From the NCBI RefSeq assembly GCF_050937815.1, contig NZ_JACDIJ010000012.1, forward strand, positions 1 through 60,210: a DNA stretch of 60,210 nucleotides. Direction: 5' to 3'. The stretch comes from Treponema_C sp050937815 (lineage in GTDB: Bacteria; Spirochaetota; Spirochaetia; Treponematales; Treponemataceae). How positions within the stretch are numbered: position 1 is the first letter of the stretch; every line of letters begins with the position of its first letter. Positions 23,586-32,492 of this stretch are shown here, piece by piece. The position numbers and the translations under genes are program-made. Below the pieces are notes generated by a model. That model searched no databases, was not told the DNA's origin, and saw only the letters and a program-made list of their open reading frames with translations.

Positions 23586-24458
23586 TCACCTTGCATTTTT
23601 GTCTAAAATATTAAAAAAATCTCCGCCCGGAGAAATAGGATTTTTTCGATATTCACGCGGGCTTTTTGACATCGTACTCTTGAAAATTCTTGCAAAATAC
23701 ATCGGATCGATAATACCGACCCTGTATGAAATTTCTTTTATCGGCAAATCCGTCGATGTTAAAAGAATGCATGCCGTTCTTATTCTATATTCGGTAAGAT
23801 AGCGGGATGGAGAGGCGGAACAATTCGATATAAAGGCACGGTATAAACCGCTTCTGCTTATTCCCACTCTATCGGCTATTTCTGCAATGGTCAGCGGGTG
23901 CATATATTCTTTTTCAATCATTGTACAGGCTTTTTTAAACTGGATAATATCCGATGAAGATGCGGGAAAATTCTTATGGGCTTGTTCAATCATATATGAA
24001 AGCAAGGTATATAGCTTTGCCGTCATCATAATAATTTTATGACTTTGATTTCCTCTGCTTTTATATATATCGATTATCATATTTTTTATTGTTGTGTCCG
24101 AAAATGATACGACCGGTTTTTCTATTGAAAAGCCGGCTGCGGAAACCAATAATTGTGCGTCCGCTCCGTTAAAACCGACCCAGCAATATTCCCACGGAGT
24201 ATTAAAGTCTGCCCGATAGTCAATTTTCGTTCCGGGAAAAATTAAAAAAGCTTGCCCCTGCAACACGGGAAAGGTTTTTTTTTCAATAAAATATGTACCG
24301 CAGCCGTCTATTATGTAATGGAGCAAATAAAAGGGTCTTACTTCAAAGCCGCGGTGAAAGCCGCTGTCACAACGCTGTTGTCCCGACCGATATACCGTAA
24401 GAGAACTCATACCGCTGAAAAGATTTTTAAATGAATTTTTATAACTTTTACGGGTCAT
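23586..24458 (-). CDS. AraC-family transcriptional regulator
   Basis: Encodes 290 residues. The N-terminal half is a cupin-like sensor (LHYIIDGCGTYFIE, LIFPGTKIDYRAD, WEYCWVGFNG), typical of AraC sugar sensors. The C-terminus has both helix-turn-helix motifs (TIAEIADRVGISRSGLYRAF and ICILL-type helix followed by IKEISYRVGIIDPMYFARIFK) and ends SPREYRKN. Ribosome site AAGGAGAAC. It follows the Nudix gene by 40 bases at the end of the leftward ABC-transporter group and may regulate a carbohydrate system. The 179 bases downstream (23407-23585) are AT-rich with several AAGGT repeats and no gene. Confidence 0.9.
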   Translation of the reverse strand: MTRKSYKNSFKNLFSGMSSLTVYRSGQQRCDSGFHRGFEVRPFYLLHYIIDGCGTYFIEKKTFPVLQGQAFLIFPGTKIDYRADFNTPWEYCWVGFNGADAQLLVSAAGFSIEKPVVSFSDTTIKNMIIDIYKSRGNQSHKIIMMTAKLYTLLSYMIEQAHKNFPASSSDIIQFKKACTMIEKEYMHPLTIAEIADRVGISRSGLYRAFISNCSASPSRYLTEYRIRTACILLTSTDLPIKEISYRVGIIDPMYFARIFKSTMSKSPREYRKNPISPGGDFFNILDKNAR

Positions 24459-24498
24459 GAGTTTTACTGTTCTCCTTATTAAGATTATAACATAAATT

Positions 24499-25044
24499 CT
24501 AGATGAACCCTCTTATTTTGGCAAGTGAAAAAGCGCAAATTGTTTTACAATCTGTAATATCGCCGCTGCATATATCTTTTTCAAGTTTTTCACAGTCAAT
24601 CCAATCGACTTCGATGAATTCGTCTTCGTCAAGTTCTTGGCGGCTCATATGAAGATTTGCGGCAAAATAAAGATGGAGTATTTCCGTCATTATTCCCGGC
24701 GAAGGATAAATGGCGCCTAAATACTCAAAAACGGAAGCTTCCAATCCGGTTTCTTCTTTTAGCTCTCTTTTGGCTGTTTCTAAGGGTTGTTCTCCCGGAA
24801 TTTTATCCATTTTTCCGGCGGGAATCTCAACCGTAACCTTGTCTATAGCATATCGATACTGTTTTACAACTGCAATCCGTTTATCTTCGGAAAGCGCCAA
24901 AATTGCAACCCCGCCCGGATGTATAAGCACTTCCCGCTTTGTTTTATTTCCGTCTGGTAAAACAACGGTATCGACCCTAAATGCATAGGATTTGCTTTTA
25001 TAAAGTGTTTTTCCGATTGTTTTTTTTTGTTCCGTTAATTGCAT
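24499..25044 (-). CDS. Nudix hydrolase, ADP-ribose pyrophosphatase type
   Basis: Encodes 181 residues. The Nudix box reads GKMDKIPGEQPLETAKRELK then EETGL; compared with B. subtilis NudF it seems to carry two extra residues (IP) between the first Gly and the first Glu. An upstream AGK and the beta-sheet half AILALSEDKRIAVVKQYRYA are typical of ADP-ribose or sugar-nucleotide pyrophosphatases. ATG 25044 is chosen over a GTG one codon earlier; TGGAG lies upstream. It could clear ADP-ribose or related sugar nucleotides; substrate not shown. Confidence 0.85.
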   Translation of the reverse strand: MQLTEQKKTIGKTLYKSKSYAFRVDTVVLPDGNKTKREVLIHPGGVAILALSEDKRIAVVKQYRYAIDKVTVEIPAGKMDKIPGEQPLETAKRELKEETGLEASVFEYLGAIYPSPGIMTEILHLYFAANLHMSRQELDEDEFIEVDWIDCEKLEKDICSGDITDCKTICAFSLAKIRGFI

Positions 25045-25055
25045 CACGCGGCTCC

Positions 25056-25091
25056 AAAAACCGCAGCCTTACCGGCATGATAAAGCTGCGG
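25056..25091 (-). terminator. Terminator after the substrate-binding protein gene
   Basis: On the minus strand CCGCAGC (25091-25085) pairs with GCTGCGG (25067-25061) over a 17-base loop and is followed by TTTTT. It overlaps the leader of the Nudix gene, so it may be partial. Confidence 0.6.
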
Positions 25092-25117
25092 CGATTTAAT
25101 AAGTTTAACTGTGAATG

Positions 25118-26302
25118 TTACGGCTGAACCGAAACCCAATAATCGGATACGTCCAAATAGTTTGCGTAATAAAAATCCAAATCAAGCGGAAATTTGGGTA
25201 TGCTGTCATAATCGGGGGTGTTCGGCGTTGTATTGATTGCGCTCGGGAAAACGGGGTATGACCCGGCCGTTAAAAAGGGTTTTAAGCCTTTTCCCTTATG
25301 TCCGGCTTCTCCACACAGATACCGGATAAAAAGCTTTGCGGCATTCGGATGTTCGCAGCGATCGGCAACTTGTGCAATCATAAAACTGACTGCCGTTGTG
25401 GGAGTTCCGAATTTGCGAGGATTTACCCCGATACTGAATCCCTGTATATCCCGTTCTCTCAGTTTTGAAGATACGCCGTATCCTATGGGAGCTTCTTTCA
25501 TGTTTTTTGCTCCGCCGACATTTTTGACGATATTACTGTTCGAGGTTTCAAGTATGGGCTTGTTTTTTGCAATCCGCTTTATCCATGCATAACCTGCATT
25601 CGGTTCATCGGCGGCCAAGTTTATCGGTTTGCCGAATACTTTTTCATATTCTTTAGCCATCATATCCGCATGCTGCACCATACAGCAAAATAAAACGGGA
25701 AGATCCGGTTCTCCGCTGGGATCCAATAAGATAAATTTCCCCTTCCATTCGGGTTTTGTAAGATCCCACCATGAAGATATCGGTAAATCCGTATAAATAT
25801 CCGTATTGTAATTCCACCAATCCAATTCAATTACAAAGGGTGTAACCGATAAATATTCTTTTTTTACTCCGGTGAATATGTCGCGCGGCTGATAATTATG
25901 TAAAAGACCTTTTTTAATGTAGTCGTTACTTATGCTGCCGGTTTGTTCTTTTAATTGTAATACATCCGCCGTTCTGATACCGGCTTCATATTCGCGTGAG
26001 AATTTTTCAAGCATTTCATTTATTCCCAAATCGTAAAAATTAACCTTTACTCCCGGATATTCGGCTTCAAAATCTTTTTTTACTTTTTCGAGCCGCCCCG
26101 TACAGCCGTATAAATTGACGCACCCTTCCTGTTTTGCCTTTTCATATAACTCGGCAACGGTTTCGGTTTTGTTGAGGCCTGCTTCCTCCGCCCATTTGAG
26201 GGATTCTTGCAAATTCGATTTTTGCTGTTCTTGTTTGCCGCCTGCAAACGTCATTGCACAGACAACGAGCAGTACAAAGACTGCTAAATTTTTGTTTTTC
26301 AT
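25118..26302 (-). CDS. ABC transporter substrate-binding protein (FbpA/AfuA class), system 1
   Basis: Encodes 394 residues. The signal region MKNKNLAVFVLLVVCAMTFA is followed by GGKQEQQ; the cysteine usual just before such a GGKQE in treponemal lipoproteins is missing, so it is more likely released by signal peptidase I. The body has the class-II periplasmic-binding fold (VNLYGCTGRLEKVKKDFEAEYPGVKV; WWDLTKPEWKGKFILLDPSG). It begins after AGGAGG. It is the third gene of permease-ATPase-SBP, all leftward. The ligand is not readable; the family covers iron, polyamines, phosphonates and sugar phosphates. Confidence 0.85.
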   Translation of the reverse strand: MKNKNLAVFVLLVVCAMTFAGGKQEQQKSNLQESLKWAEEAGLNKTETVAELYEKAKQEGCVNLYGCTGRLEKVKKDFEAEYPGVKVNFYDLGINEMLEKFSREYEAGIRTADVLQLKEQTGSISNDYIKKGLLHNYQPRDIFTGVKKEYLSVTPFVIELDWWNYNTDIYTDLPISSWWDLTKPEWKGKFILLDPSGEPDLPVLFCCMVQHADMMAKEYEKVFGKPINLAADEPNAGYAWIKRIAKNKPILETSNSNIVKNVGGAKNMKEAPIGYGVSSKLRERDIQGFSIGVNPRKFGTPTTAVSFMIAQVADRCEHPNAAKLFIRYLCGEAGHKGKGLKPFLTAGSYPVFPSAINTTPNTPDYDSIPKFPLDLDFYYANYLDVSDYWVSVQP

Positions 26303-26343
26303 ATATTCCTCCTTAAAAATATCGGTTTTGAACCGAAAATACC

Positions 26344-27462
26344 CTAATCAAGCATTGCTTTTTTTATAAGTTTTCCCGTTTGCTTTAAAAATACATTTGT
26401 TTTATGCGGATCAAATGAAATATATACTTCTTGATCCATTTTATATGTTTGTATACCCAAATCTTTTACTAAAAGAGCGGTATTGCCGACTTTTAAATTA
26501 ATAATCGTTTCGGAGCCGGCCGGTTGTACACTGTATACGTATGCTTTTATTCCGTTTTTTTCTTTAGTAATGCAAATTTTTTCAGGCCGTATGCCTATTG
26601 TACAATCAAATTGTTTGTCGTCGGGAACCTCTTGGGTGAGAAGTTCGGGTAATGCGGTAAAGGTGCCCAGTTCGGAGCGAATTTCGATATGACCGTCTTT
26701 TCGTTCCGCACTTGCATCGATAAAGTTGATTTTCGGATTACCTATAAAGTCGGCGACTCTCAATGATGCGGGGTTTTGATATATTTCCATCGGAGCGGCA
26801 ACTTGTTCCAATTCTCCGTGAAAAAAAATCGCGATCTTTGAAGACATTGTCAGCGCTTCTACTTGATCGTGTGTAACATACAGAATAGTCGTTCCCATTT
26901 CATGGTGTAAACGCTTTATTTCGGAGCGCATATCTATGCGAAGTTTTGCATCGAGGTTTGATAAGGGTTCGTCCAATAACAATACCTTCGGTGTCGATAC
27001 AATTGCGCGTGCAATTGCGACACGCTGTTGTTGTCCGCCGGACAATTCACCGGGGTAACGCGATGCAAATTCGGAGATCCGCATACGTTCAAGCGCATTC
27101 GTTACTTTTTCTTTTATCTGTTGTTTCGGCACTTTTTTTACAACAAGCCCGAACGCAACATTATCAAAAACGGTCATATGCGGCCATAAAGCGTAAGATT
27201 GAAAAACCAAATCCATATTGCGCTTACCCGGCTCTTCAAAATATTGTTCGGCAGCATTGACGATTTCTTTTGTGTCGAGCGATATGGAACCGCTTTGGGG
27301 TTTTTCCAATCCGGCAACGACCCGCAGCGTTGTGGTTTTGCCGCAGCCTGAAGGCCCTAAAAGGGTCATAAACTCTCCGTCTTCTACGACAAGATTAATA
27401 TCTTTGAGAACGTGATTGTTTCCGTAATATTTATTGATATTATGCAATTCTATTTTACTCAT
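26344..27462 (-). CDS. ABC importer ATP-binding protein, system 1 (FbpC/PotA/AfuC-like)
   Basis: Encodes 372 residues. Walker A GPSGCGKT lies at 36-43, the signature LSGGQQQRVAIARA near 140, Walker B VLLLDEPLSNLDAKLR, and a C-terminal TOBE-type regulatory domain (residues ~245-372). Ribosome site CAGGAGA. It sits between the fused permease (26 bases upstream) and the substrate-binding protein, giving a complete importer. Confidence 0.92.
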   Translation of the reverse strand: MSKIELHNINKYYGNNHVLKDINLVVEDGEFMTLLGPSGCGKTTTLRVVAGLEKPQSGSISLDTKEIVNAAEQYFEEPGKRNMDLVFQSYALWPHMTVFDNVAFGLVVKKVPKQQIKEKVTNALERMRISEFASRYPGELSGGQQQRVAIARAIVSTPKVLLLDEPLSNLDAKLRIDMRSEIKRLHHEMGTTILYVTHDQVEALTMSSKIAIFFHGELEQVAAPMEIYQNPASLRVADFIGNPKINFIDASAERKDGHIEIRSELGTFTALPELLTQEVPDDKQFDCTIGIRPEKICITKEKNGIKAYVYSVQPAGSETIINLKVGNTALLVKDLGIQTYKMDQEVYISFDPHKTNVFLKQTGKLIKKAMLD

Positions 27463-27487
27463 GTTATTTCTCCTGTTAAAACGCTTA

Positions 27488-29341
27488 TTAAAAACCGGCG
27501 CTTATATCCGCTTTAAAGAATTTGTTTGCAATCCAATAAACGGCATACACAATTAAAAACATCAGTACGGCGGATGCGTTTGCATGCTGCTCCATACCGC
27601 CGGACATGTAATAATAAGTTAAATAAGGAAGAGTTTGTGTTTTCGGCGATACTAAAAGAACTATTAAATCCAATTCTTTCATAATTGCCATAAAAACAAG
27701 TAAAAAGCCGCTTATAAATCCGCTTTTTGACAAGGGAAAAACGATTTTTCGTAAGCGCATACCGAATCCTGCTCCTGCTATTTTCCCGGCTTCTTCAAGC
27801 TCTATGCTTAATTGTATCATATTAGCCGCTCCTGCCCTGCTGGAAAAAGGAAGGTTTTTGATTGTTGTAACCAAAACAAGCAGTCCGAATGTTCCGTACA
27901 GTACGGGAAACAGTACTATTTTATGGCCGAATATAAATACGGCTCTTTCGACGGAAAACATGGAAAGATACATCGCTCCGAAAGCTATGGAAGGAATAAG
28001 ATAGGGGATAAAAGCCAATTGTTCGACAAGTCTGCCGGATTTGAGTTTACGGCCGCGGGAAATAATATAGCCGATAAGCTGACCCAAACATGTAGCCGCC
28101 AAAGAAGCTACTATAACAAGTTTAAGAGAATTCCATAAGACAGCGTAAAATGCGGGATTCTTTAAAATACCCGGCGTTCCGTAGTAAATCTGCGGATTGC
28201 CTTTTCCAAACCAGTAGTGCAAGGTTAAATTATGCAAACTGTAATCTCCGAGTTTTAAAGTCAAACTTTGTAATACAAGAATACCCACCGGTAAAAGCAC
28301 ACCTGCGGCAAGAAAAATGAAGAAAAAAATCATTATAGGTATTTTTGAATGATTTAAAGGAATAAGATTGCTTTTACCGCCCTTACCGCCTATTGTAGCA
28401 TACGATTTTCGTTTACCGATTATTAATTGATTGATATATATAACAATAGCGGCAATATCGATGAGTATGAGAGAAATAACATACGCCGTTGCCGTTTGCT
28501 GCTGTTTTATTGCCGTATAGAGCATGGTTGATATCGTATAATAGCCCACTTTTAAACCCAGATAAGCGGGAACTCCGAAGGTTCCCATTGCCTTTGAAAA
28601 AATGAGAATAAAAGATGAAAGCAGTGCCGGCATTACAAGGGGAAATGTTATTTTTCGTAAAATCAACAGTTTCGAAGCACCCAGCATTTCTCCTTGTTCT
28701 TCGAGTTCGGAATTGATTGACCGCAATGCTGCCGAAACGAGCAAATATGCGTATGCATAATAATGAACGGTTAAAACACAAATAATGGCAATGGGACCGT
28801 ATGCAAGCCAATCGGGCGGGACAATACCTAAAAATGAAAGAAAGCCGAGACTGCCGCCTATTCTGGATGTTTTAAAAACGGCTATCCATGCCATAGATTT
28901 ACACCATGAAGGAATCATATAAGGAATGATAACGACAAGAGAAAAAAATCTTTTGCAGGGAATGTCGCTTCGTATTAACAGCCATGCTATAGAACCTCCT
29001 ATTGCAATACTGAAAAAAGATACCGCAATTGCTATGCATAATGAGTGCAACAGGGGTTTGTATAACATATTTTGTGAAATAGTGCTGGCTAAAACCCTTT
29101 TCCAATAATAAAAAGTCCAGTCCCCGGCGGATACACCTTTTATACGCGATACATCTTTTGCGGCGACTTGCAATGTCGTTATAATCATTTCCGTTAGGGG
29201 AATGACGACAAGGAGCACCAAAATGACGACCGAAAAAAATACAAGAATGTTATACGGATTTGTCAGTGTATTAATGATTGTATTTTTTATTTTTTTCGAC
29301 AATGAAAAAGATTCGGTCATATCTTTTTTTACGTTTTCCAT
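27488..29341 (-). CDS. Fused ABC importer permease with two transmembrane domains, system 1 (FbpB/AfuB-like)
   Basis: Encodes 617 residues. ATG 29341 follows AGGAAAC; a slightly longer form is possible. Two homologous permease halves are fused: each carries the cytoplasmic EAA loop (EEQGEMLGASKLLILRKITFPL in the first, ELEEAGKIAGAGFGMRLRKI in the second), with about twelve hydrophobic helices in total. Fused permeases are typical of the ferric/hexose-phosphate (FbpB/AfuB) class. First gene of the leftward transporter operon; it is divergent from the RpiR-type regulator and shares a 177-base control region. Confidence 0.9.
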   Translation of the reverse strand: MENVKKDMTESFSLSKKIKNTIINTLTNPYNILVFFSVVILVLLVVIPLTEMIITTLQVAAKDVSRIKGVSAGDWTFYYWKRVLASTISQNMLYKPLLHSLCIAIAVSFFSIAIGGSIAWLLIRSDIPCKRFFSLVVIIPYMIPSWCKSMAWIAVFKTSRIGGSLGFLSFLGIVPPDWLAYGPIAIICVLTVHYYAYAYLLVSAALRSINSELEEQGEMLGASKLLILRKITFPLVMPALLSSFILIFSKAMGTFGVPAYLGLKVGYYTISTMLYTAIKQQQTATAYVISLILIDIAAIVIYINQLIIGKRKSYATIGGKGGKSNLIPLNHSKIPIMIFFFIFLAAGVLLPVGILVLQSLTLKLGDYSLHNLTLHYWFGKGNPQIYYGTPGILKNPAFYAVLWNSLKLVIVASLAATCLGQLIGYIISRGRKLKSGRLVEQLAFIPYLIPSIAFGAMYLSMFSVERAVFIFGHKIVLFPVLYGTFGLLVLVTTIKNLPFSSRAGAANMIQLSIELEEAGKIAGAGFGMRLRKIVFPLSKSGFISGFLLVFMAIMKELDLIVLLVSPKTQTLPYLTYYYMSGGMEQHANASAVLMFLIVYAVYWIANKFFKADISAGF

Positions 29342-29400
29342 AAGATTGTTTCCTGCTAAATAATAGACTAGTCCCAAGTTGCCGAGAAAAACAGCCGGAT

Positions 29401-29429
29401 TTGTTGCAAAAACATGGATTTTTGTTGCA
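29401..29429. promoter_or_regulatory. Direct repeat TTGTTGCA, two helical turns apart
   Basis: TTGTTGCA at 29401-29408 and again at 29422-29429, start-to-start distance 21 bp, in the intergenic region between the divergent transporter and RpiR genes. Probable regulator-binding site, possibly for RpiR itself or AraC. Confidence 0.5.
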
Positions 29430-29461
29430 CGGTTTCATTTGACATTTTTTTTTCAATTTTG

Positions 29462-29490
29462 TTGACAGATTTTGAAAGTGCTGTTATCCT
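29462..29490 (+). promoter_or_regulatory. Promoter of the RpiR-type regulator operon
   Basis: TTGACA (29462-29467), 17-base spacer, TATCCT (29485-29490). The predicted start of transcription near 29497 excludes any upstream ATG and supports the TTG start at 29519. Confidence 0.8.
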
Positions 29491-29518
29491 AATTATATTA
29501 TCGCATAGGGATATTTGT

Positions 29519-30352
29519 TTGAAAGATGTTACTATTTCAAAAACTCCGTTATGGGAAATACACATTCGCAGCTCTTTGAATAAGCTTAGCTCATCCGAAA
29601 CGAAGGTTGCACAATATGTTTTAAATATGCCGAAAGCCGTTTTAAACAAAAATATACGGGAATTGGCGGAAGCGGCGCGTGTCAGCGAAGCGACGGTTGT
29701 GCGTTTTTTTCATCGTGTGGGATATACGGGGTTAAAGAAATTTAAAGCCGCTTTAACACAAGAATATATTTTAAACACCGGCAGGATTCCCGATTTACGC
29801 AAATTGGATGAGTCGGATACGATTGAAAATATTAAAAATAAAGTTTTTTACGGCTGTATAGACGCATTAAGCGATACTATGGATGTGCTTGATATAAAAC
29901 AGTTGTCGCAAGCCGTCGATGCATTGACGGCAGCCCCCTATGTAGAAGTTTTCGGTATGGGAGGAGCTGCAGCTGTTGCCCGCAGTGCTTTGCACAGTTT
30001 TCGTAAACTCGGCATACGCATAAACATGACAACCTCATTTAATTTCGAATATTTGCAAATGGCGCATTTTAATAAAGGAGATGTCGTTTTGGCAATTTCC
30101 CGTTCGGGCGAAACAAAGGATATTGTAGAAACCGTCCGGATTGCCAAGCAAAAAGGGGCCGTTATAATCAGCATCAGCAATATACAAGAGTCCGCATTGT
30201 CAAAGTTATCGGATTATTGTCTTGTGTCTACAAGCGGAACTTATATGCTGCAAGGAGATTCGACCTATGAACGGATTGCTCAATTTGCGGTTCTTCATGC
30301 ATTGTATGCCGGGGTTGCCATGAGAAAAAAAAAGGATGTGTCGGATGAATGA
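29519..30352 (+). CDS. RpiR/MurR-family transcriptional regulator (HTH plus SIS)
   Basis: Encodes 277 residues from a TTG start preceded by AGGGA and placed just after the promoter. Residues ~10-85 are the RpiR helix-turn-helix (SSSETKVAQYVLNMP, IRELAEAARVSEATVVRFFHRVGY); residues ~120-260 are a SIS sugar-phosphate-binding domain (VEVFGMGGAAAVARSALHSF, ISRSGETKDIVETVRIAK). RpiR proteins sense phosphorylated sugars. It is the first gene of an operon with a PfkB kinase (8-base overlap), ABC importer 2 and split transketolase, and is divergent from importer 1. Confidence 0.9.
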   Translation: MKDVTISKTPLWEIHIRSSLNKLSSSETKVAQYVLNMPKAVLNKNIRELAEAARVSEATVVRFFHRVGYTGLKKFKAALTQEYILNTGRIPDLRKLDESDTIENIKNKVFYGCIDALSDTMDVLDIKQLSQAVDALTAAPYVEVFGMGGAAAVARSALHSFRKLGIRINMTTSFNFEYLQMAHFNKGDVVLAISRSGETKDIVETVRIAKQKGAVIISISNIQESALSKLSDYCLVSTSGTYMLQGDSTYERIAQFAVLHALYAGVAMRKKKDVSDE

Positions 30353-31268
30353 TTTTCCGTCGATTGTCGGCGTGGGACATAATTGTATCGACTATTTGTG
30401 CACAGTGGAATGTTACCCGCCTGAGGACGGTTCTACTCATATTACAGCCATTGATGTACAGGGAGGGGGTGCTGCAGCTACCGCAATGGTTGCCGCCTCC
30501 CGTTTAGGGTATTCTTCCGCTTTGGCGGGAAAACTTGCAGACGATTCGGCAGGAATAAAAATAATGCGGTTTTTACAAGATGACGGGGTTAATACCGACT
30601 ATATTTCTTTAGAATCCGGCGGCCGCAGTTCCGTGTCTTATGTAATGGTTAATCCTCAAAACGGAACACGGACTAAATTTCCGTATCCCGATAATTTATC
30701 TGCAATTGAATGGAATCAACGATTAAAAGACCTTATTTGCAAAGCAAAAATTGTACACTTGGACGGAACTCGTTATGAAAATGCCCTTGCAGCTGCGGAA
30801 ATTGCAAAAAAAGCGGGGGTTTCGGTTTCTCTTGACGGTTGTTCTATGCAAGCCGACAATGAAAAAAATAAAATACTGGCCGGTATGACTGATATTCTTA
30901 TAATGAATGCGAAATATCCTACACGGGTATCCGGGATAAAAGATTATAAGGCCGCATTATTGGAAATCGCTCAATGGGGGCCGAAAATAGTAATCGGAAC
31001 ACAGGGAGGCGAGGGCTGCTTTGCCGTGATAGACGGAAAAGTTGTTCATTTTCCGGCATACCGAGTACCGGTTGTCGATACCACAGGAGCGGGCGATGTT
31101 TTTCACGGAGCCTTTTTGGTAGGTTTTTTGGAGGGGATGGATTTACATACCAATATTCGATTTGCTTCGGCAGTTGCGGCGCTTAAATGTACAAAAATCG
31201 GCGGCCGATCGGGGATTCCCGGCTATGAAAAAGGGTATTCTTTTATGAACGAAGGTAAGCAGTATTAG
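30345..31268 (+). CDS. PfkB-family (ribokinase-like) sugar kinase
   Basis: Encodes 307 residues. ATG 30345 is chosen since AAAGGA lies 8 bases upstream; it overlaps the regulator gene. The ribokinase signatures are GGGAAATAMVAASRLGY (residues ~39-55) and VDTTGAGDVFHGAFLVG (C-terminal catalytic Asp with anion hole GAGD). It phosphorylates a sugar or sugar-like substrate using ATP; which one is not evident. Linkage to transketolase suggests an entry into pentose-phosphate metabolism. Confidence 0.9.
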   Translation: MNDFPSIVGVGHNCIDYLCTVECYPPEDGSTHITAIDVQGGGAAATAMVAASRLGYSSALAGKLADDSAGIKIMRFLQDDGVNTDYISLESGGRSSVSYVMVNPQNGTRTKFPYPDNLSAIEWNQRLKDLICKAKIVHLDGTRYENALAAAEIAKKAGVSVSLDGCSMQADNEKNKILAGMTDILIMNAKYPTRVSGIKDYKAALLEIAQWGPKIVIGTQGGEGCFAVIDGKVVHFPAYRVPVVDTTGAGDVFHGAFLVGFLEGMDLHTNIRFASAVAALKCTKIGGRSGIPGYEKGYSFMNEGKQY

Positions 31269-31289
31269 ATATGCTTTTTGCAGCGTATC

Positions 31290-31352
31290 GGATGACATTG
31301 TTGTTGTCTGCCTAAGGCAGTAAACATAAAAACAACATCATATTATTTTTTT
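31290..31352 (+). other. Nested hairpin between kinase and substrate-binding protein genes
   Basis: The palindrome CTGCCTAAGGCAG near 31309-31321 is nested within TTGTTGT...ACAACA arms and is followed by TATTATTTTTTT. It could be a partial terminator/attenuator that resets expression before the highly expressed binding protein gene. Confidence 0.4.
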
Positions 31353-31369
31353 CAAGGAGGAGAATAACA

Positions 31370-32407
31370 ATGAAAAAAATGATGGCGGTACTATCGGTTG
31401 TGCTTATGATAGTATTTTTGGGAGGCTGTAAAAAACAAAGCGGTACGGCTAAGGGCGGCAGTAAAGCTGCCGGCGTATTAAATGTTTATACGACCGTAAG
31501 TGATTTGCAGTACAATGCCATTATGGGCGCTTTCCAAAATAAATATCCGGACATTAAAATCAATTATACCCAAGCCGGAGCGGGCGAGTGCAAAACACGT
31601 ATTCAAGCGGAAGCGGGAAATCCGCAAGCGGATGTTATGTTCGGCGGGTTGGTCTATGCGGATACCCTGACTTACGGCAGTTACTTTGAAAACTATGTTT
31701 GCGCAAACGATAAACTTATGCCCAATGAGTTTAAAAACACAACCGGAGTTTTAACGTATCACGATACGCAAATTCCCTGTTTATGGGTTAACGATGCTTT
31801 AGAAAAAGAAAAAGGGATTGTTATAAAAGGTTATACGGATCTTCTCGATCCTCGCTTAAAAGGCATTATTGCATCGGCGGATCCTACAGGCAGCTCAAGT
31901 GCGTGGAATCAATTACAATGTATTTTGACCGATTTCGGCGGTTGGGATAACGATAAGGCATGGGAATATGTAGATCGGTTGTTGAATAATCTTGTAATTA
32001 CAAGCGGTTCTTCGGCTGTGTATAAGGGAGTTTACAACGGCGAGTATGCGGTAGGTCTTACCTATGAACCTGCATGCGTACAAATGCTGTCCGAAGGCGC
32101 ACAGGGAGTTCATATCGTTTATCCCAGTGAAGGTGTTACTTCAATTGCGTTCGGTTCCGCAATTATCAAAGGATGCGCGAACATGGATAATGCAAAATTG
32201 TTTATGGATTTTCTTCAAAGCGATGAATGTCAAGCAATATATTTGGAATCCGGAGCGCGGCCTGCCACAGCTTCCAAATTATCCGTAAAAAACGAATATA
32301 TTGTCGATTTGTCCGCCATCAATTATTTGGAGGCCGACACCATGGCTTTGGCAAATAATCAAAAAGCTATTTTTTCGCGTTGGAACAACCTTAGAATAAA
32401 GCACTGA
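31370..32407 (+). CDS. ABC transporter substrate-binding lipoprotein (FbpA/AfuA class), system 2
   Basis: Encodes 345 residues. The lipobox LGG-Cys20 is perfect, so it is a lipoprotein. The mature sequence (LNVYTTVSDLQYNAIMGAFQNKYPDIKINY; ADPTGSSSAWNQLQ; SGSSAVYKGVYNGEYAVGLTYEPA) is typical of the binding proteins filed as iron(III) but shown in AfuA to bind hexose phosphates. The paired tyrosines expected for FbpA-type iron binding near the C-terminus are not seen. Strong AAGGAGGAG site. Confidence 0.87.
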   Translation: MKKMMAVLSVVLMIVFLGGCKKQSGTAKGGSKAAGVLNVYTTVSDLQYNAIMGAFQNKYPDIKINYTQAGAGECKTRIQAEAGNPQADVMFGGLVYADTLTYGSYFENYVCANDKLMPNEFKNTTGVLTYHDTQIPCLWVNDALEKEKGIVIKGYTDLLDPRLKGIIASADPTGSSSAWNQLQCILTDFGGWDNDKAWEYVDRLLNNLVITSGSSAVYKGVYNGEYAVGLTYEPACVQMLSEGAQGVHIVYPSEGVTSIAFGSAIIKGCANMDNAKLFMDFLQSDECQAIYLESGARPATASKLSVKNEYIVDLSAINYLEADTMALANNQKAIFSRWNNLRIKH

Positions 32408-32447
32408 TTTTCAGCCTATAGCGGCATACTGTATTACTATTACATGA

Positions 32448-32474
32448 GCAAGAGGAGCGTTTTGCTCCTCTTGC
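32448..32474 (+). other. Perfect intercistronic hairpin after the binding-protein gene
   Basis: GCAAGAGGAGC (32448-32458), loop GTTTT, GCTCCTCTTGC (32464-32474): an 11-bp perfect stem with no T run. It is likely to stabilise the upstream message and give more binding protein than transporter, as known for other ABC importers. Confidence 0.7.
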
Positions 32475-32492
32475 AAAGTACAAGGATTATAT

